From the NCBI GenBank assembly GCA_902478995.1, contig CABSNF010000066.1, positions 1 through 11,206 on the forward strand: DNA of 11,206 nt, written 5' to 3'. Shown here piece by piece: positions 1-6,594 of the stretch; position 1 is the first letter of the stretch, and each line of letters starts with the position of its first letter. The DNA comes from an uncultured Collinsella sp. Lineage in GTDB: Bacteria > Actinomycetota > Coriobacteriia > Coriobacteriales > Coriobacteriaceae. The position numbers and the translations under genes were made by a program. The notes below the pieces were generated by a model. It made no database searches and was not told where the DNA came from. It saw only the letters and a program-made list of their open reading frames with translations.

Positions 1-13
1 GTATAAGAGACAG
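1..13 (+). other. Tn5/Nextera mosaic-end remnant (library adapter)
   Basis: GTATAAGAGACAG equals the last 13 nt of the 19-bp Tn5 mosaic end used in Nextera tagmentation. The other contig end carries the matching read-2 adapter, so this is untrimmed library sequence and not genome. Genomic sequence starts at about position 14. Confidence 0.95.
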
Positions 14-20
14 TTGCCGG

Positions 21-90
21 GCCGGCACTTGGGGACGTTCCTTTTCTGCCGGCACCTGGGGACACTCCTTAGCCGTTGGGGGCGTTCTTA
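21..90. repeat. Degenerate tandem repeat upstream of recQ
   Basis: Three decaying copies of a unit beginning GCCGGCACYTGGGGAC lie at 21-45, 48-71 and 72-90. The third has lost the GCAC block. Spacing is 27 then 24 bp. No gene is visible in 14-175. The array may continue upstream, where the adapter cuts the sequence. Function is unknown. Confidence 0.6.
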
Positions 91-138
91 AACGACTAGT
101 CTGGGCGGCGGCCGTGTGCTGCTGCCCGCGTGGCGGCG

Positions 139-144
139 TATAAT
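139..144 (+). promoter_or_regulatory. Probable recQ promoter -10 box
   Basis: A perfect TATAAT lies 32 nt before the recQ start codon. No convincing -35 hexamer is seen at 16-18 bp spacing, because that stretch is GC-rich. Transcription would start near 151, giving a leader of about 25 nt that contains the AGGAAA ribosome site at 168-173. Confidence 0.55.
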
Positions 145-175
145 CGGCGGCAGATGACTTGGACGTTAGGAAACC

Positions 176-2158
176 ATGACCGATAGCATGCAGCAGATGG
201 CGCTCGACACGCTCGGCGCCTATTTTGGCTACACCTCGTTTCGCCCGGGACAGGACCGCATGGTCGATGCGATCCTTGCCGGTCGTGATGCGCTGGGTGT
301 TATGCCCACGGGCGCCGGCAAGTCCATTTGCTACCAGGTGCCCGCGCTCATGCTGCCCGGCATCACCTTTGTGGTGAGTCCGCTGCTGTCGCTTATGGAG
401 GACCAGACCCGTGCGTTGCTCGCGGCGGGTGCGCGACCCAGCTATCTCAACTCCAGCCTTACTCCGGCCCAGCAAAACACCGTGCTCAAACGGGCGCGCG
501 AGGGCCGCTACCAGCTTATGTACGTGGCGCCCGAGCGCTTGCTCGAGCCGCGTTTTTTGGCCTTTGCGCAGGAGGCTGCGGCGGACGGCGGCATTGGCGT
601 GCCGCTCGTGGCCATTGACGAGGCCCACTGCGTGAGCCAATGGGGCCAGGATTTCCGCCCCGCCTATCTGCAGATTCGTGAGTTCATCGATTCCCTGCCG
701 CAGCGCCCCATCGTGGCGGCGTTTACCGCTACGGCGACCGAGCGCGTGCGCGCGGATATTCAGCAGATGCTCGGCCTGCAAAACCCCGCGACGGTGGTGA
801 CGGGCTTCGATCGCAAGAACCTCTACTTTGGCTGCGAGGAGATGGGCGACAAGGCCAAGGCCGCGTGGGTGCGTGACTACGTGATCGCGCATTCGAGCGA
901 GAGCGGCATCGTGTATTGCTCGACCCGCAAGACGGTCGATGCGCTGGCAGGCGAGCTTGCCGAGGCACTGGGCCCCAGCGGCATTCGCGTTGGCCGCTAC
1001 CATGCCGGCATGGGCAACGACGCCCGCCGGCAAAGCCAGCGCGCCTTTATCGACGACGATATCCAGGTGATGGTTGCCACCAACGCCTTTGGTATGGGCA
1101 TCGACAAGCCCAACGTGCGCTACGTGATCCACAACAACGTGCCCGAGAGCATCGAGGCCTACTACCAGGAGGCGGGTCGAGCCGGCCGCGATGGCGACCC
1201 GGCCAGCTGCCACCTGCTGTGGAACGGCAACGATTTTCGCATGCGTCGCTTTCTGATCGACCGCGGCGATGCTGCCGATGAGGCGCTCGACGACGAGCAG
1301 CGCGCATGGGCGCTCCAGAACCGCTACCGCCTGCTCAGCCAGATGGAGGGCTACTGCAATACTACCGGCTGCCTGCGCGAATACATGCTGCGCTACTTTG
1401 GCGACGAGGCCGCGGCCGAGCATGCTGCTGCGGCTGGTGCGGGCGCCACCGCCACGGATGACGCCGAGGGCTGCGGCAACTGCAGCAACTGCCTCACGCA
1501 GTTCGAGGTCGAGGACGTCACCGATATGGCCCGCGCCGCCGTGCGCTACGTGGCCGCGCGACCCATGCGCTTTGGCAAGTCGCTGATCGCCGACGTGCTC
1601 CACGGCGGCAACACCGAGCGCATTCGCCAGATGCATCTGGACGAGGACCGCGGCTACGGCGAGCTGTCGAGCGAATCGGTCGGGCGCATCAAGGACATCA
1701 TCGGCCAGCTGTGCGGCCGCGGTTATCTGGCCACCTCGCAGGGGCAGTACCCGGTCGTGGGGCTGGGTCCGCGTGCCGTCGAGGTCGAGGATGAGGCGTT
1801 CGCCTTTACCGTTAAGCGTCGTGCGTCCAAGCGCAAGGCCTCGGCCCGCGCCCGCCGCGCCGTCGATCTGCTGCGCGAGGAGGCCGAGCTGGATCAGCGC
1901 CCGCGTGTTGGCGACGATGCCGAGCTGTTCGAGCGCCTGCGTGCCCTCCGCAAGGAGATCTCGACGGAGCTGGAGATGGCGCCGTACATGGTCTTTTCCG
2001 ACAAGGCCGTGCGCGGCCTGTGCCGCCTACGCCCACAGACGCGCGACGAGCTTATCCAGGTCAACGGCATCGGCGAGAAAAAGGCCGACGCCTTTGGCGA
2101 GCAGTTTATGGCGGCGATTGAAGAGTTTGAGTCCGAGCATGCACGGAATGGAGCATAA
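176..2158 (+). CDS. recQ: ATP-dependent DNA helicase RecQ
   Basis: This superfamily 2 helicase unwinds DNA 3' to 5' in recombinational repair and at stalled forks. Visible motifs in order: motif 0 FRPGQ (22-26), Walker A MPTGAGKS (43-50), DEAH (148-151) followed by the RecQ aromatic-rich loop CVSQWGQDFR, motif III FTATAT (183-188), and motif VI QEAGRAGRDG (331-340). Zinc-subdomain cysteines are C399, C433, C436 and C439, with an extra C394. A winged-helix (RQC) region spans about 445-540 and an HRDC domain about 583-655 ends in a helix-hairpin-helix-like NGIGEKKADAF. At 660 aa it is a little longer than E. coli RecQ (about 610), partly from an Ala-rich insertion (about 412-431) inside the zinc subdomain. 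The start has AGGAAA 3 nt upstream and TATAAT at 139. A GntR regulator follows after 2 nt, so the two are probably co-transcribed. Confidence 0.97.
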   Translation: MTDSMQQMALDTLGAYFGYTSFRPGQDRMVDAILAGRDALGVMPTGAGKSICYQVPALMLPGITFVVSPLLSLMEDQTRALLAAGARPSYLNSSLTPAQQNTVLKRAREGRYQLMYVAPERLLEPRFLAFAQEAAADGGIGVPLVAIDEAHCVSQWGQDFRPAYLQIREFIDSLPQRPIVAAFTATATERVRADIQQMLGLQNPATVVTGFDRKNLYFGCEEMGDKAKAAWVRDYVIAHSSESGIVYCSTRKTVDALAGELAEALGPSGIRVGRYHAGMGNDARRQSQRAFIDDDIQVMVATNAFGMGIDKPNVRYVIHNNVPESIEAYYQEAGRAGRDGDPASCHLLWNGNDFRMRRFLIDRGDAADEALDDEQRAWALQNRYRLLSQMEGYCNTTGCLREYMLRYFGDEAAAEHAAAAGAGATATDDAEGCGNCSNCLTQFEVEDVTDMARAAVRYVAARPMRFGKSLIADVLHGGNTERIRQMHLDEDRGYGELSSESVGRIKDIIGQLCGRGYLATSQGQYPVVGLGPRAVEVEDEAFAFTVKRRASKRKASARARRAVDLLREEAELDQRPRVGDDAELFERLRALRKEISTELEMAPYMVFSDKAVRGLCRLRPQTRDELIQVNGIGEKKADAFGEQFMAAIEEFESEHARNGA

Positions 2159-2160
2159 CG

Positions 2161-2916
2161 ATGGCATCCGATGATAAAACCGAGCGCACTGAGGTGTCCG
2201 CTGTGCCGCTGTACCAGCAGGTTATGGACGACCTAAAGGGCGAGATCGCGCGTGGCGTGTACGCATCCGGCTCGCGCATTCCTTCCGAGATGGAGCTCGC
2301 GAAGTACTACGGCGTGGGACGCATCACCGTGCGCCGCGCCATCGAGGAGCTGTCGCGCGCGGGGTATCTCAACCGCCAGCAGGGGAGGGGCACGTTCGTG
2401 TGCGCGCCCAAGCTCAAGCGCAAGATTGTCCAGAAGGGTGACGTTCAGAGCTTTTCCGAGGGTTGCGCTGCCAACGACATGGTGCCGGGTGCGCGCCTGG
2501 TATCGCGCACGGTGGTTGCGGCGACGCGCGAGGACGCGGCGTTCTTTGGCGTAGAGCCCGGCTGCGAGCTTATCGTGGTCGAGCGCGTGCGCACGGCCGA
2601 CGGCATCCCCGTCATGCTCGAGAACAACGCCTTTGTGCTGGTTGACCATCCCTATCTGCAGACACTTGCCGATAAGGACCTCACCGATAACTCGATCTTT
2701 GCGCTCGTTGCCGAGCATTCGGGCCGCGCACCGCTCAAGTCCGACCCTTGCACCGTGGAGATCGCGCTTGCCGATGCTCAGGCGGCCCCGCTGTTGGAGG
2801 TGCCGGTCGGCGAGCCGCTCTTTTATATGGAGGCGTACTTTACCGATGAGGACGAGCGACCCTTGCTGCTCGGACGCCAAAAGATCGTGGGCTCGCGCTA
2901 CGTGTTCGACATCTAA
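2161..2916 (+). CDS. GntR-family transcriptional regulator, HutC/UTRA type
   Basis: This is a one-component repressor or activator of 251 aa. The N-terminal winged helix-turn-helix (about 16-82) shows the typical PLYQQVMDDLKGEI start, then SGSRIPSEMELAKYYGVGRI and RRAIEELSRAGYLNRQQGRGTFV pieces. A UTRA ligand-binding domain covers about 100-248 (for example VVERVRTADGIPVMLENN and the closing LGRQKIVGSRYVF). The start codon lies 2 nt after the recQ stop, with a GGAATGGAG ribosome site inside the end of recQ. That suggests read-through or translational coupling. The next gene is a FrlB-like deglycase, and two near-identical 19-bp sites lie between them. UTRA regulators commonly bind phosphorylated sugars and control neighbouring genes, so the inferred job is control of the deglycase gene by its sugar-phosphate substrate. 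The ligand itself cannot be read from the sequence. Confidence 0.93.
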   Translation: MASDDKTERTEVSAVPLYQQVMDDLKGEIARGVYASGSRIPSEMELAKYYGVGRITVRRAIEELSRAGYLNRQQGRGTFVCAPKLKRKIVQKGDVQSFSEGCAANDMVPGARLVSRTVVAATREDAAFFGVEPGCELIVVERVRTADGIPVMLENNAFVLVDHPYLQTLADKDLTDNSIFALVAEHSGRAPLKSDPCTVEIALADAQAAPLLEVPVGEPLFYMEAYFTDEDERPLLLGRQKIVGSRYVFDI

Positions 2917-2925
2917 CGTCCATAG

Positions 2926-3006
2926 ATAGAACAACATGGAACAAGTTTGGTGAAATGACTTCACGGGCGTCGTCGTGCGTGCTATAAATAGGACAACATA
3001 GAACGA
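2926..3006. promoter_or_regulatory. Candidate GntR operator pair
   Basis: ATAGAACAACATGGAACAA (2926-2944) and ATAGGACAACATAGAACGA (2988-3006) match at 16 of 19 positions. They lie 62 bp apart start to start, close to six helical turns. Each site itself contains two similar half-sites (GAACAA/GGACAA, then GGAACAA/AGAACGA) 10 bp apart. Between them sits a palindrome GTGAA-N5-TTCAC (2950-2964). The second site abuts the likely -10 box. The likely binder is the GntR regulator encoded just upstream (inference). Confidence 0.5.
2983..2988 (+). promoter_or_regulatory. Possible -10 box for the SIS deglycase gene
   Basis: TATAAA lies 72 nt before the start codon, with only a weak -35 candidate near 2959-2964. 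It is followed directly by the second 19-bp repeat, so a protein bound there would cover the transcription start. The ribosome site of the gene is a strong AAGGAGG at 3045-3051. Confidence 0.4.
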
Positions 3007-3060
3007 CAGCAGGTACGAGCCGCCGTCGCTCAAAGCCGCCCCACAAGGAGGAACATCAGG

Positions 3061-4029
3061 ATGAACGCACATGATCTGGTTCAGGAAATCATCGAGCGCA
3101 AGGGTAAGATTGAGAGTGTCTTTTGGATTGCTTGTGGCGGTTCGATGATTGACCTGATGCCGGCCAACGAGTTGCTCAAGCGCGAGGCCACCACGTTTAC
3201 CTCGACGGTCTACACGGCACGCGAGTTTTGCCTGATGGCCCCCAAGAGCCTTGGCGAGAAGTCGCTCGTTATTGCCTGCAGCCACAGCGGCAACACGCAA
3301 GAGGTCGTCGACGGCTGCGAGATGGCGCTGGCGGCCGGTGCCGAGGTCGTTGCCCTCACCGACTGCGAGGGCTCCAAGATCGACAACGGCAAGTGGGCCA
3401 CCTGGGTCTACCCCTGGGGCGAGGGCGTGCCGCAGGCCGAGGTGCCTCAGGGCATTGGCGCTCTGATCGCCGCCGAGCTGCTCGACCAGCAGGAAGGCTA
3501 CGAGGCACTCGCCGACATGTACGAGGGCCTAAAGCAGATGGATGCGCTGCTGCCCGCCGCCCGCGAGAAGGTCAACGCCGAGCTGGGCGCCCGCTTTGCC
3601 GAGCTCTGTCAGCAGCACAAGTTCTTCTATATCCTGGGATCCGGCCCCAACTTTAGCCAGACCTACGCAATGGCCATCTGCTCGCTCATGGAGATGCAGT
3701 GGCAGCACTGCTGCTATATCCACTCCGGCGAGTATTTCCACGGCCCGTTTGAGGCCACCGAGCCCGGCGTGTTCTACTTTGTGCAGCTCGGATCGGGCGA
3801 GTGCCGCCCCATGGAGGAGCGCGCGCTTGCGTTCCTCAACACGCACACCGATACGGTCATGGTGCTCGACGCGCTCGAGTACGGCGTGGGCGACGTGCCT
3901 GCCAGCGTGCGTTCGTACCTGGAACCGATCTTCTTCTACAACATGAGCTGCGAGCTGCGTGCCGCCCGTGGTAAGGTGTTCGACCACAGCCCCGAGGTTC
4001 GTCGCTACATGGGCATCGAGCAGTACTAG
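3061..4029 (+). CDS. SIS-domain sugar-phosphate deglycase, FrlB-like
   Basis: This 322-aa protein has two SIS (sugar isomerase) domains, about 18-150 and 175-300. The first carries the phosphosugar-binding SHSGNT (74-79). The second carries HSGEYFHGPFE (221-231), which resembles the active-site segment of fructosamine-6-phosphate deglycases (FrlB, FraB). The C-terminus HSPEVRRYMGIEQY also fits that group. FrlB-type enzymes hydrolyse fructoselysine 6-phosphate, and related Amadori-product phosphates, to glucose 6-phosphate and the free amine. E224 is the candidate catalytic acid (inference). The start has AAGGAGG at 9 nt. The gene follows a GntR regulator and is closed by a terminator, so no kinase or transporter partner lies here. 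A phosphosugar isomerase or a GlmS-like role is less likely, because there is no glutaminase domain. The exact substrate is unproven. Confidence 0.82.
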   Translation: MNAHDLVQEIIERKGKIESVFWIACGGSMIDLMPANELLKREATTFTSTVYTAREFCLMAPKSLGEKSLVIACSHSGNTQEVVDGCEMALAAGAEVVALTDCEGSKIDNGKWATWVYPWGEGVPQAEVPQGIGALIAAELLDQQEGYEALADMYEGLKQMDALLPAAREKVNAELGARFAELCQQHKFFYILGSGPNFSQTYAMAICSLMEMQWQHCCYIHSGEYFHGPFEATEPGVFYFVQLGSGECRPMEERALAFLNTHTDTVMVLDALEYGVGDVPASVRSYLEPIFFYNMSCELRAARGKVFDHSPEVRRYMGIEQY

Positions 4030-4051
4030 GTACCGGGAATTATCTTTTTTG

Positions 4052-4083
4052 ACGGGGTCTGCGCTGCGCGCGGGCCCCGTTTT
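4052..4083 (+). terminator. Intrinsic terminator of the SIS deglycase gene
   Basis: The arms ACGGGGTC and GGGCCCCGT form a GC-rich hairpin at 4052-4080, followed by a short T run (4080-4083). It begins 22 nt after the stop codon. Confidence 0.7.
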
Positions 4084-4118
4084 GCGTTGTGGCGGCTGGA
4101 TTCGTGTCTGCGCGAAAA

Positions 4119-4300
4119 CGAAGTTGAATACTTTTCCGCGAAGTGAACGACCTGTTTTGGACCCCCGAAGCATCCACACTTTTTGGCGGCAAAACCGCAG
4201 GAAAAACTCGACGAAACCGCAGGAAACAGCGCTTGAAAAATGTCGATGCTTCGGGGGTCCGATTTTGCTCGTTCACATCGCGGAAAAGTATTCACCTTCG
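4119..4300. repeat. 182-bp imperfect inverted-repeat element (MITE-like)
   Basis: The 66-nt arms at 4119-4184 and 4235-4300 pair at 55 of 66 positions. Perfect blocks include TGAATACTTTTCCGCGA, GTGAACGA and GGACCCCCGAAGCATC, and the main mismatch is an 8-nt block. The 50-nt centre holds a direct repeat AAACCGCAGGAAA at 4192-4204 and 4214-4226. Open frames on both strands through it (for example 4143-4346 plus, 4026-4325 minus) mirror each other because of the symmetry and are not convincing genes. It sits between two terminators of convergent genes. It may be a miniature transposable element or a long-hairpin RNA. No clear target-site duplication is seen. Confidence 0.7.
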
Positions 4301-4323
4301 ATTTGCAAACGTGTTGCATGAGC

Positions 4324-4366
4324 AAAAAAGCGGGCCGCGCCGGTAGTATTCCGGCGCGGCCCGCTT
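4324..4366 (-). terminator. Intrinsic terminator of the 2-hydroxyacid dehydrogenase gene
   Basis: A perfect 16-bp stem (4328-4343 with 4351-4366) has a 7-nt loop. On the minus strand it is followed by a six-T run (4324-4329 complement). It lies 41 nt after the minus-strand gene's stop codon. Confidence 0.92.
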
Positions 4367-4407
4367 AGTATCGCGCTTAGATTCGCAAGGTTGCGGTAGC
4401 CAGCGGC

Positions 4408-5385
4408 CTACTTTGCGTCGCAGGCCTCGGCATCCCACCAGTCGAGCTGGGCGATGTTGTCGCGGATGTGCTGGCAGCTCTTGTGGAAGCCCTCGAGCTC
4501 GTACTCGGACAGGTCGAGCGTGTAAACCTCCTCGACGCCCTCGGCGCCGATCACGCACGGCAGGGAGGTAAAGATACCCTCCTCGCCATACTGGCCGGTC
4601 ATAAGCGTAGAGGCCGAAAGCACGGCGTGCTCGTTGTGCAGAACAGCAGCGCAGACGCGTGCGGCGGAGTTGGCGACGGCGTACTCGGTGCACTGCTTGC
4701 CCTGGTAGGTCACATAGCCGCCCTTGCGTGCAAGCTCCTCGACCTCCATGTGGTCGAAGGCGTACTTGTCGGGGTTTTCGGCCTGAAGCTCGTTGAGTCT
4801 CTTGCCGGCGATGGTCGCGGCCTTAAAGGCGGCAAGCTGGCTAAAGCCGTGCTCGCCGATCATGTAGGCGTCGATGGACTTGGGGCTCACGCCGACCTTC
4901 TTGGAGATCTCGGTGCGCAGGCGGGCGGAGTCCAGGCCGCAGCCCGAGCCGATGATCTTCTTGGGATCGTAGCCGGTCAGGTGCCACAGCTCGGTGCACA
5001 CGACGTCGCAGGGGTTGGAGATGCTCACAAAGATGCCGTCGAAGCCGGCGTCGACGATGCGCTTGGCAAAGGTGCGGGTGGCGTCGGTGGTAAAGAACAG
5101 CTCGCCGTCGCGGTTGCCGGCGGCCAGTGCGACCTTGCCGGCGGCGTTGACGATGACGTCGCAGCAGGCCAACTCCTCGTAGTGATCGTAGCAGTTGACG
5201 ATCTTGGTGTTGTACGGGACAAACGAAAGGGAGTCGCGCAGGTCCTGGACCTCGGACGTCACCTTGGCCTCGTTGATATCGCACAGGTACAGCTCATCGG
5301 CAATGCCCTGCATGAGCAGGCTGTTGGCGACATGTGCTCCTACGTGGCCCTGGCCGACCACACCGATCTTACACGTCTGGTACAT
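4408..5385 (-). CDS. L-lactate/malate dehydrogenase-family NAD-dependent 2-hydroxyacid dehydrogenase (L-2-hydroxyisocaproate dehydrogenase-like)
   Basis: The 325-aa enzyme interconverts a 2-oxoacid and an L-2-hydroxyacid with NAD(H). It shows the Rossmann GQGHVG (11-16), the acidic NAD-ribose residue D36, R92, N124 in SISNP, D152/R155 in LDSAR and the catalytic H179 in GEHG. These correspond to the LDH-family catalytic set R109, N140, D168, R171 and H195. The substrate loop AGKVALAAGNRDGELFFTT lacks the QKPGETR signature of standard lactate dehydrogenase and has no malate-type Arg. It resembles the loop of L-2-hydroxyisocaproate dehydrogenase, so branched 2-oxoacids are plausible substrates (inference). 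Databases may still label it L-lactate dehydrogenase. The start at MYQT is chosen for AAAGGA 7 nt upstream. The frame stays open far upstream, antisense to metA, but that extension is not coding. Confidence 0.88.
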   Translation of the reverse strand: MYQTCKIGVVGQGHVGAHVANSLLMQGIADELYLCDINEAKVTSEVQDLRDSLSFVPYNTKIVNCYDHYEELACCDVIVNAAGKVALAAGNRDGELFFTTDATRTFAKRIVDAGFDGIFVSISNPCDVVCTELWHLTGYDPKKIIGSGCGLDSARLRTEISKKVGVSPKSIDAYMIGEHGFSQLAAFKAATIAGKRLNELQAENPDKYAFDHMEVEELARKGGYVTYQGKQCTEYAVANSAARVCAAVLHNEHAVLSASTLMTGQYGEEGIFTSLPCVIGAEGVEEVYTLDLSEYELEGFHKSCQHIRDNIAQLDWWDAEACDAK

Positions 5386-5422
5386 ATACGTATCCTTTCG
5401 GCCGAGTTTTTCGCGTCGAACC

Positions 5423-5428
5423 ATTGTA
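5423..5428 (-). promoter_or_regulatory. Possible -10 box of the dehydrogenase gene
   Basis: On the minus strand this reads TACAAT, a one-mismatch -10 box, 37 nt before the start codon. A -35 is weak (TGGCAA at 16 bp). The leader would be about 30 nt. No Rex-type operator is recognised nearby. Confidence 0.4.
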
Positions 5429-5461
5429 GCTTCCTGCTGCCACTTTGCCAGGCTAAAGCGC

Positions 5462-5493
5462 GGTAGATTTTTGGGACATGCCTTAATCTCTAC
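5462..5493. repeat. Degenerate palindromic repeat, copy 1 (GTAGATTTTTGGGACATGCC family)
   Basis: Positions 5462-5482 are a 21-nt exact reverse-complement match of 9831-9851. Here the second arm is decayed (AATCTCTAC, 5485-5493), giving only an imperfect hairpin. It lies in the 210-bp divergent gap between the dehydrogenase and metA. I see no riboswitch or strong metA promoter in that gap. Confidence 0.7.
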
Positions 5494-5595
5494 TTTTGGC
5501 TGTTTTGGACCACTGGCGGTGTCTCGGGGCGATACACTCGCGCGGATGGGGCCGGTCGTTGTACCATAGCTGCAACTGACTCGTAAGGAGCATCC

Positions 5596-6522
5596 ATGCC
5601 CATTCGCATCCCCGACGCCCTCCCTGCCGCCGCGCAGCTCGAGAGCGAGAACATCTTTGTCATGACCGAGTACCGCGCGCTGCACCAGGACATCCGGCCG
5701 CTGCGCGTGCTCATCCTCAACCTCATGCCCACCAAGATCGCCACCGAGACGCAGATCATGCGCAAGCTCTCCAACACGCCGCTGCAGGTGGAGGTGGACC
5801 TGCTGCGCACCAAAACGCACGAAGCCACGCACGTGAGCGCCGGCCACCTGGAGACGTTTTACCGCACGTTCGACGACATCCGCGACATCCACTACGACGG
5901 CCTGATCATCACGGGCGCGCCGGTGGAGCAGATGCCGTTCGAGGAGGTCGACTACTGGCCCGAGCTCTGCCAGATCATGGATTGGTCCACCACGCATGTG
6001 CACTCTACGCTGCATATTTGTTGGGGCGCGCAGGCGGGGCTCTACCATCATTACGGTATCCAGAAGTACGATCTGCCGGCAAAGGCGAGCGGCGTGTTCG
6101 AGCATTATCTGGTGAAGCCGCAAAGCCCGCTGGTCCGCGGCTTCGACGACCGTTTCTATGCCGTGCACTCGCGCAACACCGATGTGCGCCGCGAGGACGT
6201 GGAGGCCGAGCCGCAGCTTGAGGTCGTGGCCGTGTCCGACGAGGTGGGCCTGTATATCGTCAAGTCGACCGACAGCCGTCGCTTCTTTGTCTTTGGCCAT
6301 CCCGAGTACGATACCGACACGCTGCGTTTGGAGTACGAGCGCGACGTGAAACGCGGGCTTAACCCTCAGGTGCCGGCGCATTACTTCCCGAACGACGACC
6401 CCACCGCCGAGCCGCGCAACGTCTGGCGCAGCCAGGCTCAGCTGTTCTACACCAACTGGCTCAACTACTACGTCTACCAGACCACGCCCTACGACCTGGC
6501 CCGCGCCGGCGAGGAGCACTAG
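5596..6522 (+). CDS. metA: Homoserine O-acetyltransferase, MetA type
   Basis: This enzyme catalyses the first committed step of methionine synthesis, acylating the homoserine hydroxyl. At 308 aa the length matches the MetA family and the numbering is collinear with E. coli MetA. Visible residues are K47 in NLMPTKIATE, the nucleophile C142 in ICWGAQAG, and H235/E237 in GHPEYD, which complete the catalytic triad. Position 111 is Glu (TGAPVEQMPF). In characterised MetA enzymes Glu111 goes with acetyl-CoA and Gly111 with succinyl-CoA, so an acetyltransferase is predicted despite the common succinyltransferase label. The start has AAGGAG 5 nt upstream. The gene stands alone, divergent from the dehydrogenase gene, and ends before a long repeat-derived terminator. 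No SAM or other riboswitch is recognised upstream. Confidence 0.95.
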   Translation: MPIRIPDALPAAAQLESENIFVMTEYRALHQDIRPLRVLILNLMPTKIATETQIMRKLSNTPLQVEVDLLRTKTHEATHVSAGHLETFYRTFDDIRDIHYDGLIITGAPVEQMPFEEVDYWPELCQIMDWSTTHVHSTLHICWGAQAGLYHHYGIQKYDLPAKASGVFEHYLVKPQSPLVRGFDDRFYAVHSRNTDVRREDVEAEPQLEVVAVSDEVGLYIVKSTDSRRFFVFGHPEYDTDTLRLEYERDVKRGLNPQVPAHYFPNDDPTAEPRNVWRSQAQLFYTNWLNYYVYQTTPYDLARAGEEH

Positions 6523-6565
6523 GCTGCGGCCGTGGCTGCGACTGTGGCTGTGCTCACGGCATGAC

Positions 6566-6583
6566 GAGCGTGGATTTTCGGAC
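6566..6583 (+). repeat. GAGCGTGGATTTTCGGAC unit, left copy
   Basis: This 18-bp unit is identical to those at 7996-8013 and 8018-8035. It is separated by an 11-nt spacer from the hairpin at 6595, the same arrangement as on the far side of the next gene (8018 unit, 11-nt spacer, hairpin at 8047). Confidence 0.85.
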
Positions 6584-6594
6584 GTTTACAAATC

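Noticed and set aside
1..13. Natural Tn5-type transposon end
   Set aside because: The opposite end carries the synthetic read-2 tail directly after the mosaic end, so both are library adapters.
2233..3300. 355-codon open frame on the minus strand across the GntR gene and the deglycase start
   Set aside because: It is antisense to two well-supported genes, shows no recognisable domain and follows from the high GC and codon bias of the plus strand.
4026..4346. Small open frames on both strands across the inverted repeat
   Set aside because: Their translations mirror each other because the DNA is nearly palindromic. They also run through two terminators.
4468..5466. 332-codon plus-strand frame antisense to the dehydrogenase
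   Set aside because: Low-complexity Leu/Ala/Gly/Val/Asp shadow of a real gene, with no ribosome site.
5386..5595. Riboswitch (for example SAM) ahead of metA
   Set aside because: No recognisable aptamer core. The only structured piece is the decayed dispersed repeat at 5462-5493.
5386..6519. N-terminal extension of the dehydrogenase frame to 703 codons
   Set aside because: The extension is antisense to metA and its intergenic region. The dehydrogenase fold starts at MYQT with a good ribosome site.
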